From assembly GCF_002355375.1 (NCBI RefSeq), contig NZ_AP017312.1, positions 292,501 through 337,500 of the forward strand: a DNA stretch of 45,000 bases, in the 5' to 3' direction. The DNA is from Aneurinibacillus soli (GTDB taxonomy: Bacteria > Bacillota > Bacilli > Aneurinibacillales > Aneurinibacillaceae). Below are positions 23,787-33,264 of this stretch, one piece after another. Each line of letters starts with the position of its first letter. Within the stretch, counting starts at the first letter, position 1. The position numbers were made by a program, and so were the translations under genes. The notes beneath the pieces are model-generated. The model worked only from the letters and a program-made list of their open reading frames with translations. It was not told the origin of the DNA and did no database searches.

Positions 23787-24929
23787 TTACTGCCCGAGCA
23801 CGCCCACAGAAATGGTAGCGTTGCCCGATTTTTTCTTCGTAAGGGCGAGTGTCTGGCATCCGCTGTACCGTTTGCAGGCCGGTTCGCTGACACCGTACGC
23901 TCCCGTATATTTGTACACGGTATCGGACGGCTCGGTAATATTCATTTCATTCAATTGTTCCGGCGTATAGTACACGAACTCCCAGCCGTACTTATTGCAT
24001 ACATCAAGTAGACCTTGTTCATCTTTTTTCAGCTCAATGGTGCAGAGCGCCTTCACACTATGAAGCGAAAACTTCCGTTCTTCGAGCGTTTCCGTAATCA
24101 CCTGCTCGATTTCCTCCGCTGATGTCCCCCGATTGCATCCCATTCCGAGCACAATGCTTTTCGGACGATAGATCACACCGTTCACTGTCAGTGCTTCTTC
24201 CTCTGACGACAACAGGCGATGCGTAATCAGAAGGGCCGCATTCGGCTGATTCGCAAGGGCCTCTGTCATCGTTGGATATACATGAAGCGAAGGCGGCATC
24301 GGCGTATCGTGCATCCACCAATCCGTCTCCCCCGACTCCTGCACAATGGCGACATGTTCCTCATTGACAACTGAGGCACTGACCGGGGTCAGCTTCTTCT
24401 CAGATTCAGGGTCCCATGTCCAGCCAAAACGACGGCCAAACAGATCAACCGGAATGGTTTTTTGTACGTCCGAAGCAGTTGTAATTACAGGCTTGGCCCC
24501 GATCAGTGCCGCCACTTCACGCGTCAGCTCATTCGCGCCACCCAGATGACCCGATAGCATACTAATCGCATGCTCACCCCGGTCATCAATGACAACAACG
24601 CCTGGATCGGTTTTCTTATCCTTCAGAACGGGTGCAATCATCCGTACAACTGCACCGAGCGAGATGAATAAGATCAGTCCGTCATAGGCCGGGAAAAGCG
24701 CCGGAAACAGCAGACGTACTGATCCCGTGAACAACTGAATTCCACGTGTATCTTCGTCCCCACGCGCAAATTTGCTCATGTAATACAGATCTGCATCTGG
24801 GAACGTATGCAGCAGGCGACGAGCCATTTCGACGCCATGCTTTGTAATGGCCACTATAGCATAGCGTCCCTGCTGCGTAATCGCGGGTACTACTCCTTCT
24901 GTTAATTCGATCAACTGCTGATCGCTCAT
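23787..24929 (-). CDS. cbiG: Cobalt-precorrin-5A hydrolase CbiG
   Basis: 380 residues. CbiG opens the delta-lactone of cobalt-precorrin-5A and releases acetaldehyde (the C-2 unit), a step unique to the cobalt-early pathway. N-terminal part YAIVAITKHGVEMARRL, FISLGAVVRMIAPVLKDKKTDPGVVVIDD and GEHAISMLSGHLGGANELT; C-terminal part with SIVLGMGCNRGTSAEEI. This order is the normal CbiG N and C domains. It overlaps cbiF by four bases (ATGA). Its presence shows the route is the anaerobic-type, cobalt-early one. Confidence 0.96.
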   Translation of the reverse strand: MSDQQLIELTEGVVPAITQQGRYAIVAITKHGVEMARRLLHTFPDADLYYMSKFARGDEDTRGIQLFTGSVRLLFPALFPAYDGLILFISLGAVVRMIAPVLKDKKTDPGVVVIDDRGEHAISMLSGHLGGANELTREVAALIGAKPVITTASDVQKTIPVDLFGRRFGWTWDPESEKKLTPVSASVVNEEHVAIVQESGETDWWMHDTPMPPSLHVYPTMTEALANQPNAALLITHRLLSSEEEALTVNGVIYRPKSIVLGMGCNRGTSAEEIEQVITETLEERKFSLHSVKALCTIELKKDEQGLLDVCNKYGWEFVYYTPEQLNEMNITEPSDTVYKYTGAYGVSEPACKRYSGCQTLALTKKKSGNATISVGVLGQ

Positions 24930-25705
24930 GATGATGGAATCCCCCGGCGAAAACGATGTGTAAACTCCTTATCATACAGCTTTGAACGGAAGCGATCTTC
25001 AGCCGTAATATTCGGATCAAGCGCCCAGCCCGCGAGAATCATCGCCTGGGAACGGATGCCGTTCGCCCGCATATCGTCGTCGAGTGTTTCCAGTGTGGAA
25101 TGGACGATTTTTTGATCCGGCCAGCTCGCACGGTATACGACGGCAACCGGTGTATCCGGTGTCCAGCCCGCATCGAGGAACTCCCCAACTACTTTTTTGA
25201 TTAGTGTTGCACTCAGGAACAAGGCAATCGTACAATGATGAGACGCAAGATCACGCAGTTTTTCTCGCTCCGGCACTGGTGTCCGTCCTTCTGCTCGTGT
25301 CAGGATGAGCGTTTGGGTTAGCTCTGGTACGGTCAGTTCCGCACCGACCGCTGCCGCTGCCGCAAATACGGAGCTGACACCTGGCACGATTTCATAGTCT
25401 ACGCCGTTTTTCTTCAAGAGCACCATCTGTTCTAGGATGGCGCCGTATACAGCCGGGTCACCTGTATGGACACGTACGACAGATTTGCCTTCTTTCGTAC
25501 GTTCAGTCATGATCTCGACCATTTCTTCGAGCGTCATGCCAGCTGTTTTGATTACTTCTGCATCTGGTTTCGCTTTTGCGACCAGCTCTTCATTAACAAG
25601 GGAATCTGCCCACAAAACAACGTCTGCTGCCTGTAATAGCTTAAGTCCCTTTACCGTAATTAAATCCGGGTCGCCCGGTCCTGCCCCGATAATGTATACT
25701 TTCAT
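24926..25705 (-). CDS. cbiF: Cobalt-precorrin-4 C11-methyltransferase
   Basis: 259 residues. SAM-dependent tetrapyrrole methyltransferase: VYIIGAGPGDPDLITVKG at the N-terminus, ADVVLWADSLVN, VVRVHTGDPAVYGAILEQ, and PGVSSVFAAAAAVGAELTVPELTQTLILTRAEGRTPVPE, the last being the CbiF/CobM signature. It methylates C-11. It abuts cbiL (start and stop share one base) and overlaps cbiG by four bases. Confidence 0.96.
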   Translation of the reverse strand: MKVYIIGAGPGDPDLITVKGLKLLQAADVVLWADSLVNEELVAKAKPDAEVIKTAGMTLEEMVEIMTERTKEGKSVVRVHTGDPAVYGAILEQMVLLKKNGVDYEIVPGVSSVFAAAAAVGAELTVPELTQTLILTRAEGRTPVPEREKLRDLASHHCTIALFLSATLIKKVVGEFLDAGWTPDTPVAVVYRASWPDQKIVHSTLETLDDDMRANGIRSQAMILAGWALDPNITAEDRFRSKLYDKEFTHRFRRGIPSS

Positions 25706-26421
25706 TATTTTCGCACCACCATTAACGTTAAGTATTCAAGCTCAAGCCCTTTAAGTTCCGCCACGTTATTCCAGACGATTTCCTCACCTGACGTTACCTT
25801 TGTAATCACAGATGCATTCGGCAACAGATCAAGTTCTCCGAGTACATCAATCATGACATCAATCACTTTAGCAACTTTAATAAACACAACACAGTCATGG
25901 CTAATAAGTGCTTGTTTCATCTCATCCCGATCCGCTGTTGCTGGAATAATCGCGACATGCTCATCCCCGTCTGCAAGCGGCAGACCAAGACGAGACGCGG
26001 CACCATTCACCGAGGAAATTCCCGGTATGGATACGATGCGTACTTCTGGATGCTTCTCTTGCATCAGACGCATCATATGGATGAATGTGCTGTACAGCAT
26101 CGGGTCGCCTTCTGTTACGAACGCAACATCTTTGCCCTGAGCTAGACGCTCATACACCGCTTCTACCGTTTGCGTCCACTCCCGCTCCAGAATATCCGGG
26201 TCTTTCGTCATCGGAAACACCAGACCAAGCATTTCTTTTTGCGACTGATCAATGTAGTTCTCAACAATTTGATAAGCATAGCTTTTGCTGCCCTTGCGCT
26301 TGCGCGGATAGGCAATAACCGGAGATTCTTTCATCAAGCGATACGCCTTCACCGTAATCAGTTCCGGGTCGCCCGGTCCAACACCGACCCCATATAATAT
26401 ACCTGTTGCCATCTTACTCAT
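25705..26421 (-). CDS. cbiL: Precorrin-2 / cobalt-factor II C20-methyltransferase
   Basis: 238 residues. Family motifs: [59 protein letters not shown] and [31 protein letters not shown], typical of CbiL/CobI. It methylates C-20 of cobalt-factor II. Its start overlaps the end of cbiET by eight bases. Assigned by the length and the STFIHMM motif rather than by a search. Confidence 0.95.
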   Translation of the reverse strand: MSKMATGILYGVGVGPGDPELITVKAYRLMKESPVIAYPRKRKGSKSYAYQIVENYIDQSQKEMLGLVFPMTKDPDILEREWTQTVEAVYERLAQGKDVAFVTEGDPMLYSTFIHMMRLMQEKHPEVRIVSIPGISSVNGAASRLGLPLADGDEHVAIIPATADRDEMKQALISHDCVVFIKVAKVIDVMIDVLGELDLLPNASVITKVTSGEEIVWNNVAELKGLELEYLTLMVVRK

Positions 26422-27622
26422 CCTCTCTATGCTTCGCGGTTATGATATAGATCGGGTTCAATCCCTCAAACCGATTCATATGTAAAATAGGCTTACTGCG
26501 TGAGATCTGCGTCAATGTCACCGCTGTTTCGAATCCTTCGTCTGCAAAAGTTTTCATCGCTTCATACAGCGTCTCAATCGTCGCTGCGTTCAGTACGATG
26601 CGTCCTCCCTGCTTCAGACGGGTACAACAGATGTGTAGCAACTCTTTCATCTCGCCGCCACTGCCACCGATAAACACCGCATCCGGGTCAGCGAATTCTT
26701 CTATCCCCTGCGGCGCCTTCCCGTGTATCGTTACAAAATCCGTTCGGAACTTCTTCATATTCGTTCGGCAGTTCTCAAGATCGGCTTCATTCTTCTCAAT
26801 CGCAAACACCTGACCGTCCCGACAAATACGGGCCGCCTCAATCGCCATTGAGCCTGTGCACGTGCCGATGTCCCATACCGTACTGTCTGATCGCAGACCG
26901 AGCGCCGCGAGACTGAGTATACGCACTTCTTTCTTCGTAATGAGTCCTTTATCCGGCTTGCGCTGCGCAAATTCTTCGTCTGGAACACCAAGCGGCCACA
27001 CGGGACCCGGTACCGTACGCTTCAATACAACGACATTGAGCGGTGCGAATTCCTGTTCCGCCATCTCCTCGAGCGTATACCAGCCCGTGCGCTCATCAGC
27101 GCCTCCAAGATTCTCCGCCACAAAAGCCCGGTATTCGGTCATGCCAAACGATAGCAAGTACTCCGCAATAACGGCTGGACTGTTCGTCTCATCCGTCAGT
27201 ACACATACCTTCTCACGTCCGTCAATTTTCTGTGCTAATCCGCGCATGCTGCGACCGTGCACACTGAGGAATGTACAGTCCTGCCAGCTTTCCTGCATGC
27301 GAGCGAATGCTTCTTGAACCGAACTAAGACCCGGATAAACCTCAACAGGAAGCTTCTTTGCCAGGTATGATCCGATGCCATAGAATAGCGGGTCACCGGA
27401 TGCCAACACGACTGTTTTTTTTCCAGATTCCCGAATTCGCTCTACAAGTGCGGCAAGCCCGCCTTTGACCGCCAGCTTCTCACCTGTATAGTCTGGAAAA
27501 AACGACAGGTGGCGTTCCCCGCCAACAAGCAGCTCGCTCTCCTCAACCCATGTCCGATACAACGGAAGTAAACTTTCTACCCCGCTGTCTCCGATTCCGA
27601 TGACTTTAATTACTTGCTGCAC
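26414..27622 (-). CDS. cbiET: Cobalt-precorrin-6B/7 C5,C15-methyltransferase and decarboxylase (fused CbiE-CbiT)
   Basis: 402 residues. N-terminal tetrapyrrole methyltransferase CbiE (about 1-200): [65 protein letters not shown]-terminal class I SAM methyltransferase CbiT (about 215-402): [57 protein letters not shown]. The pair methylates C-5 and C-15 and decarboxylates the acetate at C-12. The fused form equals CobL of the aerobic pathway and CbiET of B. megaterium. It overlaps cbiD by 13 bases and cbiL by eight. Confidence 0.96.
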   Translation of the reverse strand: MQQVIKVIGIGDSGVESLLPLYRTWVEESELLVGGERHLSFFPDYTGEKLAVKGGLAALVERIRESGKKTVVLASGDPLFYGIGSYLAKKLPVEVYPGLSSVQEAFARMQESWQDCTFLSVHGRSMRGLAQKIDGREKVCVLTDETNSPAVIAEYLLSFGMTEYRAFVAENLGGADERTGWYTLEEMAEQEFAPLNVVVLKRTVPGPVWPLGVPDEEFAQRKPDKGLITKKEVRILSLAALGLRSDSTVWDIGTCTGSMAIEAARICRDGQVFAIEKNEADLENCRTNMKKFRTDFVTIHGKAPQGIEEFADPDAVFIGGSGGEMKELLHICCTRLKQGGRIVLNAATIETLYEAMKTFADEGFETAVTLTQISRSKPILHMNRFEGLNPIYIITAKHREDE

Positions 27623-28713
27623 TCTACTAGCTCCCTTCCTAACAGCTCACTCTTCATCGTGATGAGCACTGCTTCCACATCAAAAGTCTCTTCTGCTTCA
27701 CGCAGTGACGATTCACAGATGGCCCGACACAACTCGCTAAAGAAGGCTGTATTTCCTTTTTCCCGCATCATGTCGCCTACTTCAGAAGCCGTGTTTGCCT
27801 TCTGTACCTGTGTAACCATCTCTTCCGACACACCGGCACGTGCTGCTACTTCCGCGAGAAAACCAAAGTTGATGGGCGCACTTTTGGAATGCACCATCAT
27901 AACACCTTGTGCAACTTTGGAGAATTTGCCCATCATCCCAACAAGCGTTACTTTTTTCGCTCCGAAATTCCGGCACATTTTGAGCGTGAATCCAACAAAA
28001 TCGCCCATCTCGATGAACGCTTCTTCCGGGTAATCCGGGTACAATTCCTGTATGGCATACTTCTCACTTCGCCCACCTGTCGTAATAATCAGATGATCAC
28101 AACCGCACGCGATCGCTACCCGTACCGCCCGGGCAATGCTTGCTTTGAAGGCTGCTGTTGAGAACGGAACGACCGTACCACGCGTGCCAAGAATCGAGAT
28201 CCCACCAAGAATGCCAAGCCGTGCGTTCAGCGTTTTTTTAGCGATCTCTTCTCCATCCGGAACCGAGATGATAATGCGAATCCCCCGGTTTATCCCGTAT
28301 TCCGCTAGTACTTCCTCTGCTGTCTCCATAATCATACGACGCGGTACCGGATTAATCGCTGCTTCCCCGACCGGAACCGGCAGACCAGGCTTCGTTACCC
28401 GGCCTACCCCAACTCCTCCATCCAGTTCGATACCAGGCTCGTTCCGCCAACTGACAGTCGCAACAATACGTGCTTGATGCGTGGCATCGGGATCATCTCC
28501 CCCGTCTTTGATCACTTCCGCTACCGCATATCCATCAGCAAGCGTCACCTGATCCATCACGAACGAGACCCGGTCTCCTATCGGAAGCAGAATCTCCACG
28601 TCCGTTACCGCACGTTTTTCCAGCAGAGAGAGGAGAGCCGCTTTCGTAGCCGCTGTTGCATTTGCCCCTGTTGTATAGCCGTGTCGGAGCGGCTTTTCCT
28701 CCTGTGCCGTCAT
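27610..28713 (-). CDS. cbiD: Cobalt-precorrin-5B C1-methyltransferase
   Basis: 367 residues. CbiD methylates C-1 in the cobalt-early pathway. Motifs: [18 protein letters not shown] at the N-terminus, [46 protein letters not shown] and [13 protein letters not shown], all characteristic. CbiD is restricted to the cobalt-early route. It lies five bases after cbiC and overlaps cbiET by 13 bases. Confidence 0.97.
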   Translation of the reverse strand: MTAQEEKPLRHGYTTGANATAATKAALLSLLEKRAVTDVEILLPIGDRVSFVMDQVTLADGYAVAEVIKDGGDDPDATHQARIVATVSWRNEPGIELDGGVGVGRVTKPGLPVPVGEAAINPVPRRMIMETAEEVLAEYGINRGIRIIISVPDGEEIAKKTLNARLGILGGISILGTRGTVVPFSTAAFKASIARAVRVAIACGCDHLIITTGGRSEKYAIQELYPDYPEEAFIEMGDFVGFTLKMCRNFGAKKVTLVGMMGKFSKVAQGVMMVHSKSAPINFGFLAEVAARAGVSEEMVTQVQKANTASEVGDMMREKGNTAFFSELCRAICESSLREAEETFDVEAVLITMKSELLGRELVECSK

Positions 28714-28718
28714 CGAGG

Positions 28719-29369
28719 TTAGCCTCTCTTTTCCGCGAGAATGGACAGGGCATTCAGTGCTGCAACGGCAACAGGACTTCCGCCTTTCCGTCCGATATTC
28801 GTAATGAATGGAATGTCCATTTTCGCTAGCTCTTCTTTGGATTCTGCCGCCGATACGAATCCAACTGGAACGCCGATCACAAGACCCGGACGCGTTTCCC
28901 CTTCTTTGACGAGACGGATAAGTTCAAGCAGGGCAGTCGGCGCGTTGCCGATGACAAAAATTCCACCTTCTGCTTCTTTAATGGCTTTGCGCATGGAGAT
29001 AATGGCCCGTGTCGTATTCAGACGCTTCGCTTCTTCCATAACGTCCTTATCTGAGATATACACGTGTACACTACCACCAAATTTTTCGATACGCGGCTTA
29101 CTGATACCGACCTGTACCATCTGCACGTCCGCTACCACTTTGCGTCCTTCACGGATCGCTTTAATCCCGGACTCAATCGCATCCCGATGAAACACCATAC
29201 TGCGTCCAAGTTCAAAGTCAGCCGATGCATGGATAACACGCTGTACAACAGGATACTGGTCAGCGGTAAATGGATGCTCGCCCAGTTCCTCTGTGATCAT
29301 CTCAAAGCTTTTGCTTTCGATTTCTTGCGGCTGAACCGTCAGTGGTTTAAATTCTGTATGAAAATCCAT
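28719..29369 (-). CDS. cbiC: Cobalt-precorrin-8 methylmutase
   Basis: 216 residues. CbiC/CobH moves a methyl group from C-11 to C-12 to give cobyrinate. Typical segments: QRVIHASADFELGRSMVFHRDAIESGIKAI, which includes the catalytic His, VVADVQMVQVGISK, FVIGNAPTALLELIRLV, and VIGVPVGFVSAAESKEEL with FITNIGRKGGSPVAVAALNAL at the end. Its start overlaps the stop of cbiJ by one base. Confidence 0.97.
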   Translation of the reverse strand: MDFHTEFKPLTVQPQEIESKSFEMITEELGEHPFTADQYPVVQRVIHASADFELGRSMVFHRDAIESGIKAIREGRKVVADVQMVQVGISKPRIEKFGGSVHVYISDKDVMEEAKRLNTTRAIISMRKAIKEAEGGIFVIGNAPTALLELIRLVKEGETRPGLVIGVPVGFVSAAESKEELAKMDIPFITNIGRKGGSPVAVAALNALSILAEKRG

Positions 29370-30148
29370 TAGATTATTTCCTCCCCAATTTTGGTATGTA
29401 AGGTAGCCAGTACGGCATCGAACTCTGAGAATACTGTTCCATAGTCAATCTTTGGCCGGGCAATGAGAATCGTTGGGATGCCCAGCTCCAGTGCTGCTTC
29501 CAACTTCTCATCCACAGAGCCAACTTTGCCGCTTTCTTTTGTGATCATGAGAGTGACCCCATACTGTCGATAAAGAGCACTGTTTAACTCTTTGGAAAAC
29601 GGGCCCTGCATCGCAATGATATGCTTCTGCTCTACACCCAGCTGCTCACACTTCTCCATATTGTCACGGCGTGGCAGCATCCGGGCAATAAGCGTCAGAC
29701 CCGGCACGTCTCGCAATCGCTCGACAAACACCTGCAATGTCTTGCTTCCCGTTGTCAGCATCACCACACCACCGCGCTGCGCCGCTTCTTCAGCAGCAGA
29801 TGCATAATCTGGAACAACGGTTACAAGCGGATGTGTCGGCTCTTCCACGGATTGCCGCTCGTAGCGAATGTACGGTACACCCGCAGCAGCAGCCCCTTCC
29901 AGTGCACTACGCGATGCTTCTTCTGCGAACGGGTGGCTCGCATCCACAATCGCTTGAAACCCCTGCTCTGTGACTACTGCCGCAATCTCGTCTGCATTCA
30001 GGCGGCCTACACGCACCGGGATACCTGCCTCGGTCATGCTTTTCGCTGCACTCTCCGTCACAACCGTGGTCAGAAGCGCATACCCGGCACCCTGTATCCG
30101 AAGTGCTAACTCCCGCGCATCACTCGTTCCTGCCAACATCAAAATCAT
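29369..30148 (-). CDS. cbiJ: Cobalt-precorrin-6A reductase
   Basis: 259 residues. Reduces the macrocycle of cobalt-precorrin-6A with NAD(P)H. Motifs: MILMLAGTSDARELALRI at the N-terminus, AIVDASHPFAEEASRSA, GVPYIRYERQSVE, GVVMLTTGSKTLQVF and TLIARMLPRRDN. This matches CbiJ/CobK. Its ATG overlaps the cbiX stop by four bases and its stop shares a base with the cbiC start. Confidence 0.96.
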   Translation of the reverse strand: MILMLAGTSDARELALRIQGAGYALLTTVVTESAAKSMTEAGIPVRVGRLNADEIAAVVTEQGFQAIVDASHPFAEEASRSALEGAAAAGVPYIRYERQSVEEPTHPLVTVVPDYASAAEEAAQRGGVVMLTTGSKTLQVFVERLRDVPGLTLIARMLPRRDNMEKCEQLGVEQKHIIAMQGPFSKELNSALYRQYGVTLMITKESGKVGSVDEKLEAALELGIPTILIARPKIDYGTVFSEFDAVLATLHTKIGEEII

Positions 30149-31071
30149 GACTCGACCGACTCCTTCTCATCATGATGATGGTGGCCATGATGATCGTGAT
30201 GATGGTGGTGTCCATGGTCATGATGATGTCCGTGATCATGATCATGGTCGTGATGCAGATCTAGATGCTCCACCGCAAATAGGCGGTACTGGCACACATC
30301 ACAGTTCATCTTCACGTCATCTGCCAGCGCTTCCGCTGCCCGCTCTTCAAAAATCGTCTTCAATCCTTCATGAAATCCAAAATAAGCCGTCATCACAAAT
30401 TCCTGATCCGCATATTGTGCGCGGAATACATCCAGCTTCTCTTCCATTCGCTTCATCAAGATGCCCGTGAAGAGTAAATACGGAACCAGGATGACGCGCT
30501 TTGCACCGAGTGCCAGACAGCGGGTAATCCCTTCCTCTACGTTCGGGTCGGTTACCCCAATAAAGCATGTTTCCACCCATTTCACATGCAGTCGTTCCCA
30601 AAGCAGACGAGACAGCTTATACACCTCACTGTTCGCATCCGGGTCACTACTGCCGCGTCCAACGAGCAGAACAGCTGTATCATCTGCCTGTTGTGCTGGA
30701 TCGAAACCTGTCTCCACCAGCCGCTCCTCTATAATACGCAGTACTTCTTCGTGAATTCCGATTGGGCGCCCATAGATGAACTGTACATGCGGATACTGCT
30801 TTCGTGCCACATCAATTGCTGCCGGAATATGCAGCTTCGAATGTCCGGCTGGAAGAAGCATCATCGGGATGACCGCTACTTTTGTCGCACCACGCTCTAC
30901 ACAAGCCGCAAGCCCCTGTGCAATATCCGGGGCAGCAAACTCCAGAAAACACGTTTCAATAATCGGAACCCCGATTCGTTCTTTGATCTGCTCTACAAAT
31001 GCGGCAATTTCCTCATTCCCCTGCGGATCACGACTCCCGTGGCCAACGAATAATATTGCGTCCATGCTCAT
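30145..31071 (-). CDS. cbiX: Sirohydrochlorin cobaltochelatase, long CbiX with His-rich tail
   Basis: 308 residues. Two repeats of the CbiX fold: AILFVGHGSRDPQGNEEI (residues 5-22, with the metal-binding His) and AVLLVGRGSSDPDANSEV (about 130-148), with CFLEFAAPDIAQGL / CFIGVTDPNVEEGI. It inserts cobalt into sirohydrochlorin (factor II). The C-terminus has MNCDVC, the MXCXXC motif tied to an Fe-S centre in long CbiX of B. megaterium, then a His/Asp/Gly tail (about residues 262-308) able to bind metal. GGAGG lies nine bases before the ATG. The gap to the preceding gene is 21 bases. Confidence 0.96.
   Translation of the reverse strand: MSMDAILFVGHGSRDPQGNEEIAAFVEQIKERIGVPIIETCFLEFAAPDIAQGLAACVERGATKVAVIPMMLLPAGHSKLHIPAAIDVARKQYPHVQFIYGRPIGIHEEVLRIIEERLVETGFDPAQQADDTAVLLVGRGSSDPDANSEVYKLSRLLWERLHVKWVETCFIGVTDPNVEEGITRCLALGAKRVILVPYLLFTGILMKRMEEKLDVFRAQYADQEFVMTAYFGFHEGLKTIFEERAAEALADDVKMNCDVCQYRLFAVEHLDLHHDHDHDHGHHHDHGHHHHHDHHGHHHHDEKESVES
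30160..30260 (-). repeat. Low-complexity histidine-codon tract in cbiX
   Basis: Imperfect repeats of CAT/CAC/GAT/GGC triplets coding for the His-Asp-Gly tail of CbiX. It stays in frame and ends at the normal stop. Such tracts can change length by slippage; the protein tail is probably a cobalt store or chaperone segment. Confidence 0.8.
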
Positions 31072-31092
31072 GCTGCTTATCCTCCCTGTCTG

Positions 31093-32739
31093 CTATTCTC
31101 CACACGCGGCTTCTGCCAGTACCGGAACCGGCACTTCCTCATAGGTGAAGCCTTCGATCTGTTTGATCCGCTTAAAAAACTTATGGAATCGTTCATTCGG
31201 ATGTCCATGTTCTCTGTAAGCGGCAATAATTCGTTCAAGCAGCCCGACAATCTCAACCGGTTCAATCCCTTCGGCTACAGGCTGCCCGGCATGCGCGGTC
31301 CGTCCAACTGTCTTCGCCCCTAAGAAAAGGTCGAATTTTCCCTGGCGGAATACAATACCGATATCCTCTTTAACCGCGCCATAGCACGCCATGCCACAGC
31401 CGTTAAAGCCAATTTTCATTTCTTTTGGAACATCAATTCCACCAAGCAGCGCCTGTATCTCATCTGCATATGGGATCGAATCCGTCTTCTCCCCGTCACA
31501 GAAGTCGCATGCTTTTACCGTAATGACATTCCCAACTGGCAGCACGAGCAGTCCTGCCTCACGAAGACGACTAACGACTTCATCCGGATTTGCGGTTGGC
31601 AGGCTGATGCGAAACTGATGATCCGGCGTGTAATCCATCGAGCCCCGTTCTCCGACAATCCCGGCAAGCAGCATCATCTGCGCTGCACTCAGCTTCTTAT
31701 TCGCCACGCCAGGTGAAACCGCGAATTCAAAAATCTGCTCTTGTACAAAACTGGAAGGAGATGATGCAACAGCAATAGACTCCTGCGCACCATACAAACA
31801 TCCGAGCGCCTCATCGGCCAGCGCACGGGCTGACAGAGATTCTACCTGCTCTCTTTTCTGTTCAGGTGCAGGTCGTGCCTCTACTGTTCCCTGCTGCTCA
31901 TCCACACTGTGCAGTGCCCACGGTTCATTTTCTTCCCGCAGTCGCTGATGCGGTGCCAGCGTTTGTTTCTCCGAGCCAAGCGTATACTTGCGCTGGTAGC
32001 CACGCGGCGTGATCATTTTACCGTCATACAAACGCGTTGAATTATTCCCAATAATTACGGTCGTCAGCATTCCAATATCATGGTTCAGCATGTCTGCTAA
32101 TGTCGTTACAACAACTGATTGTCGATCACGATACGCACTCTTAATCAGTCCGACCGGCGTATCTGGAGAGCGGTATTGCAGCAGAATACGCTGCGCCTCC
32201 TCGATCTGACGCGTCCGGCGTCCGCTTTTCGGATTATACAAAGCCACGACGAAATCAGCCGAACCTGCCGCATCAATCCGCTTCGCAATCAACTCCCATG
32301 GTGTCAGATGATCACTCAGACTGATCGTACACGCATCATGCATAATTGGCGCTCCAAGTAGAGACGCACAAGAGTTAATCGCCGAAATCCCCGGCACTAC
32401 TTCAACTTCAACCCCATCAGCTTCCGTCCAACCTTTTTCCATAAGCACTTCATAGACGAGTCCGGCCATCCCGTATACCCCGGCATCCCCGCTGGAGATT
32501 ACGCCCACTACTTTGCCCAGCTCCGCCTGGCGCACCGCTTCCTGTGCCCGACCGACTTCTTCCGTCATCCCAGCCTGCATGACAACCTGTTCGTCTCGCA
32601 GTAATCCGCGAATCAAATCCACGTATGTTGTATATCCCAGGATCACTTCACATTCTTCAATCGCAGTCCGCGCCCGCATAGTCAGATGCGCTTCACTTCC
32701 TGGACCAAATCCAATCAGCAGCAGTTTTCCTCGTTTCAT
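31093..32739 (-). CDS. cbiH: Cobalt-factor III C17-methyltransferase with Fe-S C-terminal domain (CbiH60 type)
   Basis: 548 residues from the ATG at 32739, which has GGAAGGAG about eight bases upstream; the frame is open nine codons further, but that part overlaps the riboswitch terminator. Residues about 1-240 are a tetrapyrrole methyltransferase with LLIGFGPGSEAHLTMRAR, VVGVISSGDAGVYGMAGL and DFVVALYNPKSGRRTRQ, as in CbiH/CobJ; it catalyses C-17 methylation and ring contraction. Residues about 310-548 resemble a nitrite/sulfite reductase ferredoxin-type domain with Cys in CDFCDG and NGCGMACYG, likely holding a 4Fe-4S cluster, as known for CbiH60 of B. megaterium. First gene of the operon. 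Confidence 0.95.
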   Translation of the reverse strand: MKRGKLLLIGFGPGSEAHLTMRARTAIEECEVILGYTTYVDLIRGLLRDEQVVMQAGMTEEVGRAQEAVRQAELGKVVGVISSGDAGVYGMAGLVYEVLMEKGWTEADGVEVEVVPGISAINSCASLLGAPIMHDACTISLSDHLTPWELIAKRIDAAGSADFVVALYNPKSGRRTRQIEEAQRILLQYRSPDTPVGLIKSAYRDRQSVVVTTLADMLNHDIGMLTTVIIGNNSTRLYDGKMITPRGYQRKYTLGSEKQTLAPHQRLREENEPWALHSVDEQQGTVEARPAPEQKREQVESLSARALADEALGCLYGAQESIAVASSPSSFVQEQIFEFAVSPGVANKKLSAAQMMLLAGIVGERGSMDYTPDHQFRISLPTANPDEVVSRLREAGLLVLPVGNVITVKACDFCDGEKTDSIPYADEIQALLGGIDVPKEMKIGFNGCGMACYGAVKEDIGIVFRQGKFDLFLGAKTVGRTAHAGQPVAEGIEPVEIVGLLERIIAAYREHGHPNERFHKFFKRIKQIEGFTYEEVPVPVLAEAACGE

Positions 32740-32765
32740 CTCCCGTGCTCCTTCCGTTTTGTACA

Positions 32766-32796
32766 ATAAAAAACGCCTTCCCGGTTAGGAAGACGT
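32766..32796 (-). terminator. Intrinsic terminator of the cobalamin riboswitch
   Basis: ACGTCTTCC pairs with GGAAGGCGT around a short loop (32796-32773), followed by TTTTTT on the minus strand. It lies between the aptamer and the first gene, so ligand-dependent termination is the likely mode of control. Confidence 0.85.
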
Positions 32797-32884
32797 ATTG
32801 TTAGACAATTCGGTCATACATTACTTTGCTAGTATGCCTGTCGCCAGTCAACACGCCCCATCCTCGTGGTTCGATCGTGCAGAG

Positions 32885-33059
32885 CTTTACGGCAGGTTTC
32901 CTGGCTTCGAGTCCAAACAAGCTCTGCCCCCTTCCCATTCCGATAACGGAACAGTGAGCATATGACAGCGCTCTCCTCTTCACAGTGGCGGGACCGCGTC
33001 GGCTTTACACCGAACTTCCCTATTAAGCCCTTGATACGAACATATCAGGCACCGTAAAG
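32885..33059 (-). promoter_or_regulatory. Cobalamin riboswitch aptamer
   Basis: The conserved B12 box GCCACTG is at 32989-32983, and the AGCCAGGAAACCTGCC core is at 32906-32891. P1 is formed by CTTTACGG (33059-33052) and CCGTAAAG (32892-32885), a perfect eight-base-pair stem. The 5' core GGTGCC and the AAGGGC.TTAATAGGGAAG segment lie in between. This is the typical adenosylcobalamin-type layout. It controls the cob operon through the downstream terminator. Confidence 0.95.
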
Positions 33060-33086
33060 TAAATCATTCAATTTTCAAGTAGCCCT

Positions 33087-33095
33087 ATCATATCA
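33087..33095 (-). promoter_or_regulatory. Extended -10 promoter of the cobalamin operon
   Basis: TGA-TATGAT on the minus strand (TGn extended -10; hexamer at 33092-33087). The -35 is weak, as often with extended -10 promoters. Transcription would start near 33080, about 20 bases before the aptamer. Confidence 0.5.
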
Positions 33096-33264
33096 CGAAT
33101 TATGTATTTCGACTATGCTGAAAAATTCGTGACTATTATTGTGACTGGGATCAATTACGATATGACCAAAATACCCATATACTACAAAATGGTAGGGACT
33201 ACACTATAATTGAGCGGATTTTTTATAATCCACTCTAGAGAAAATTATGGGGGTCTAAGTATAT

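Noticed and set aside
23782-23859. 26-residue extension of CbiA into cbiG
   Set aside because: The extension is read from inside cbiG, and the known CbiA start begins just before the P-loop strand.
30160-30260. Repeat tract as a CRISPR or satellite
   Set aside because: It is in-frame His/Asp/Gly coding sequence of cbiX with no spacer structure.
20933-32739. Many long open frames on the plus strand opposite the cobalamin operon
   Set aside because: Antisense shadows of GC-richer coding sequence; none has a binding site plus a recognisable product.
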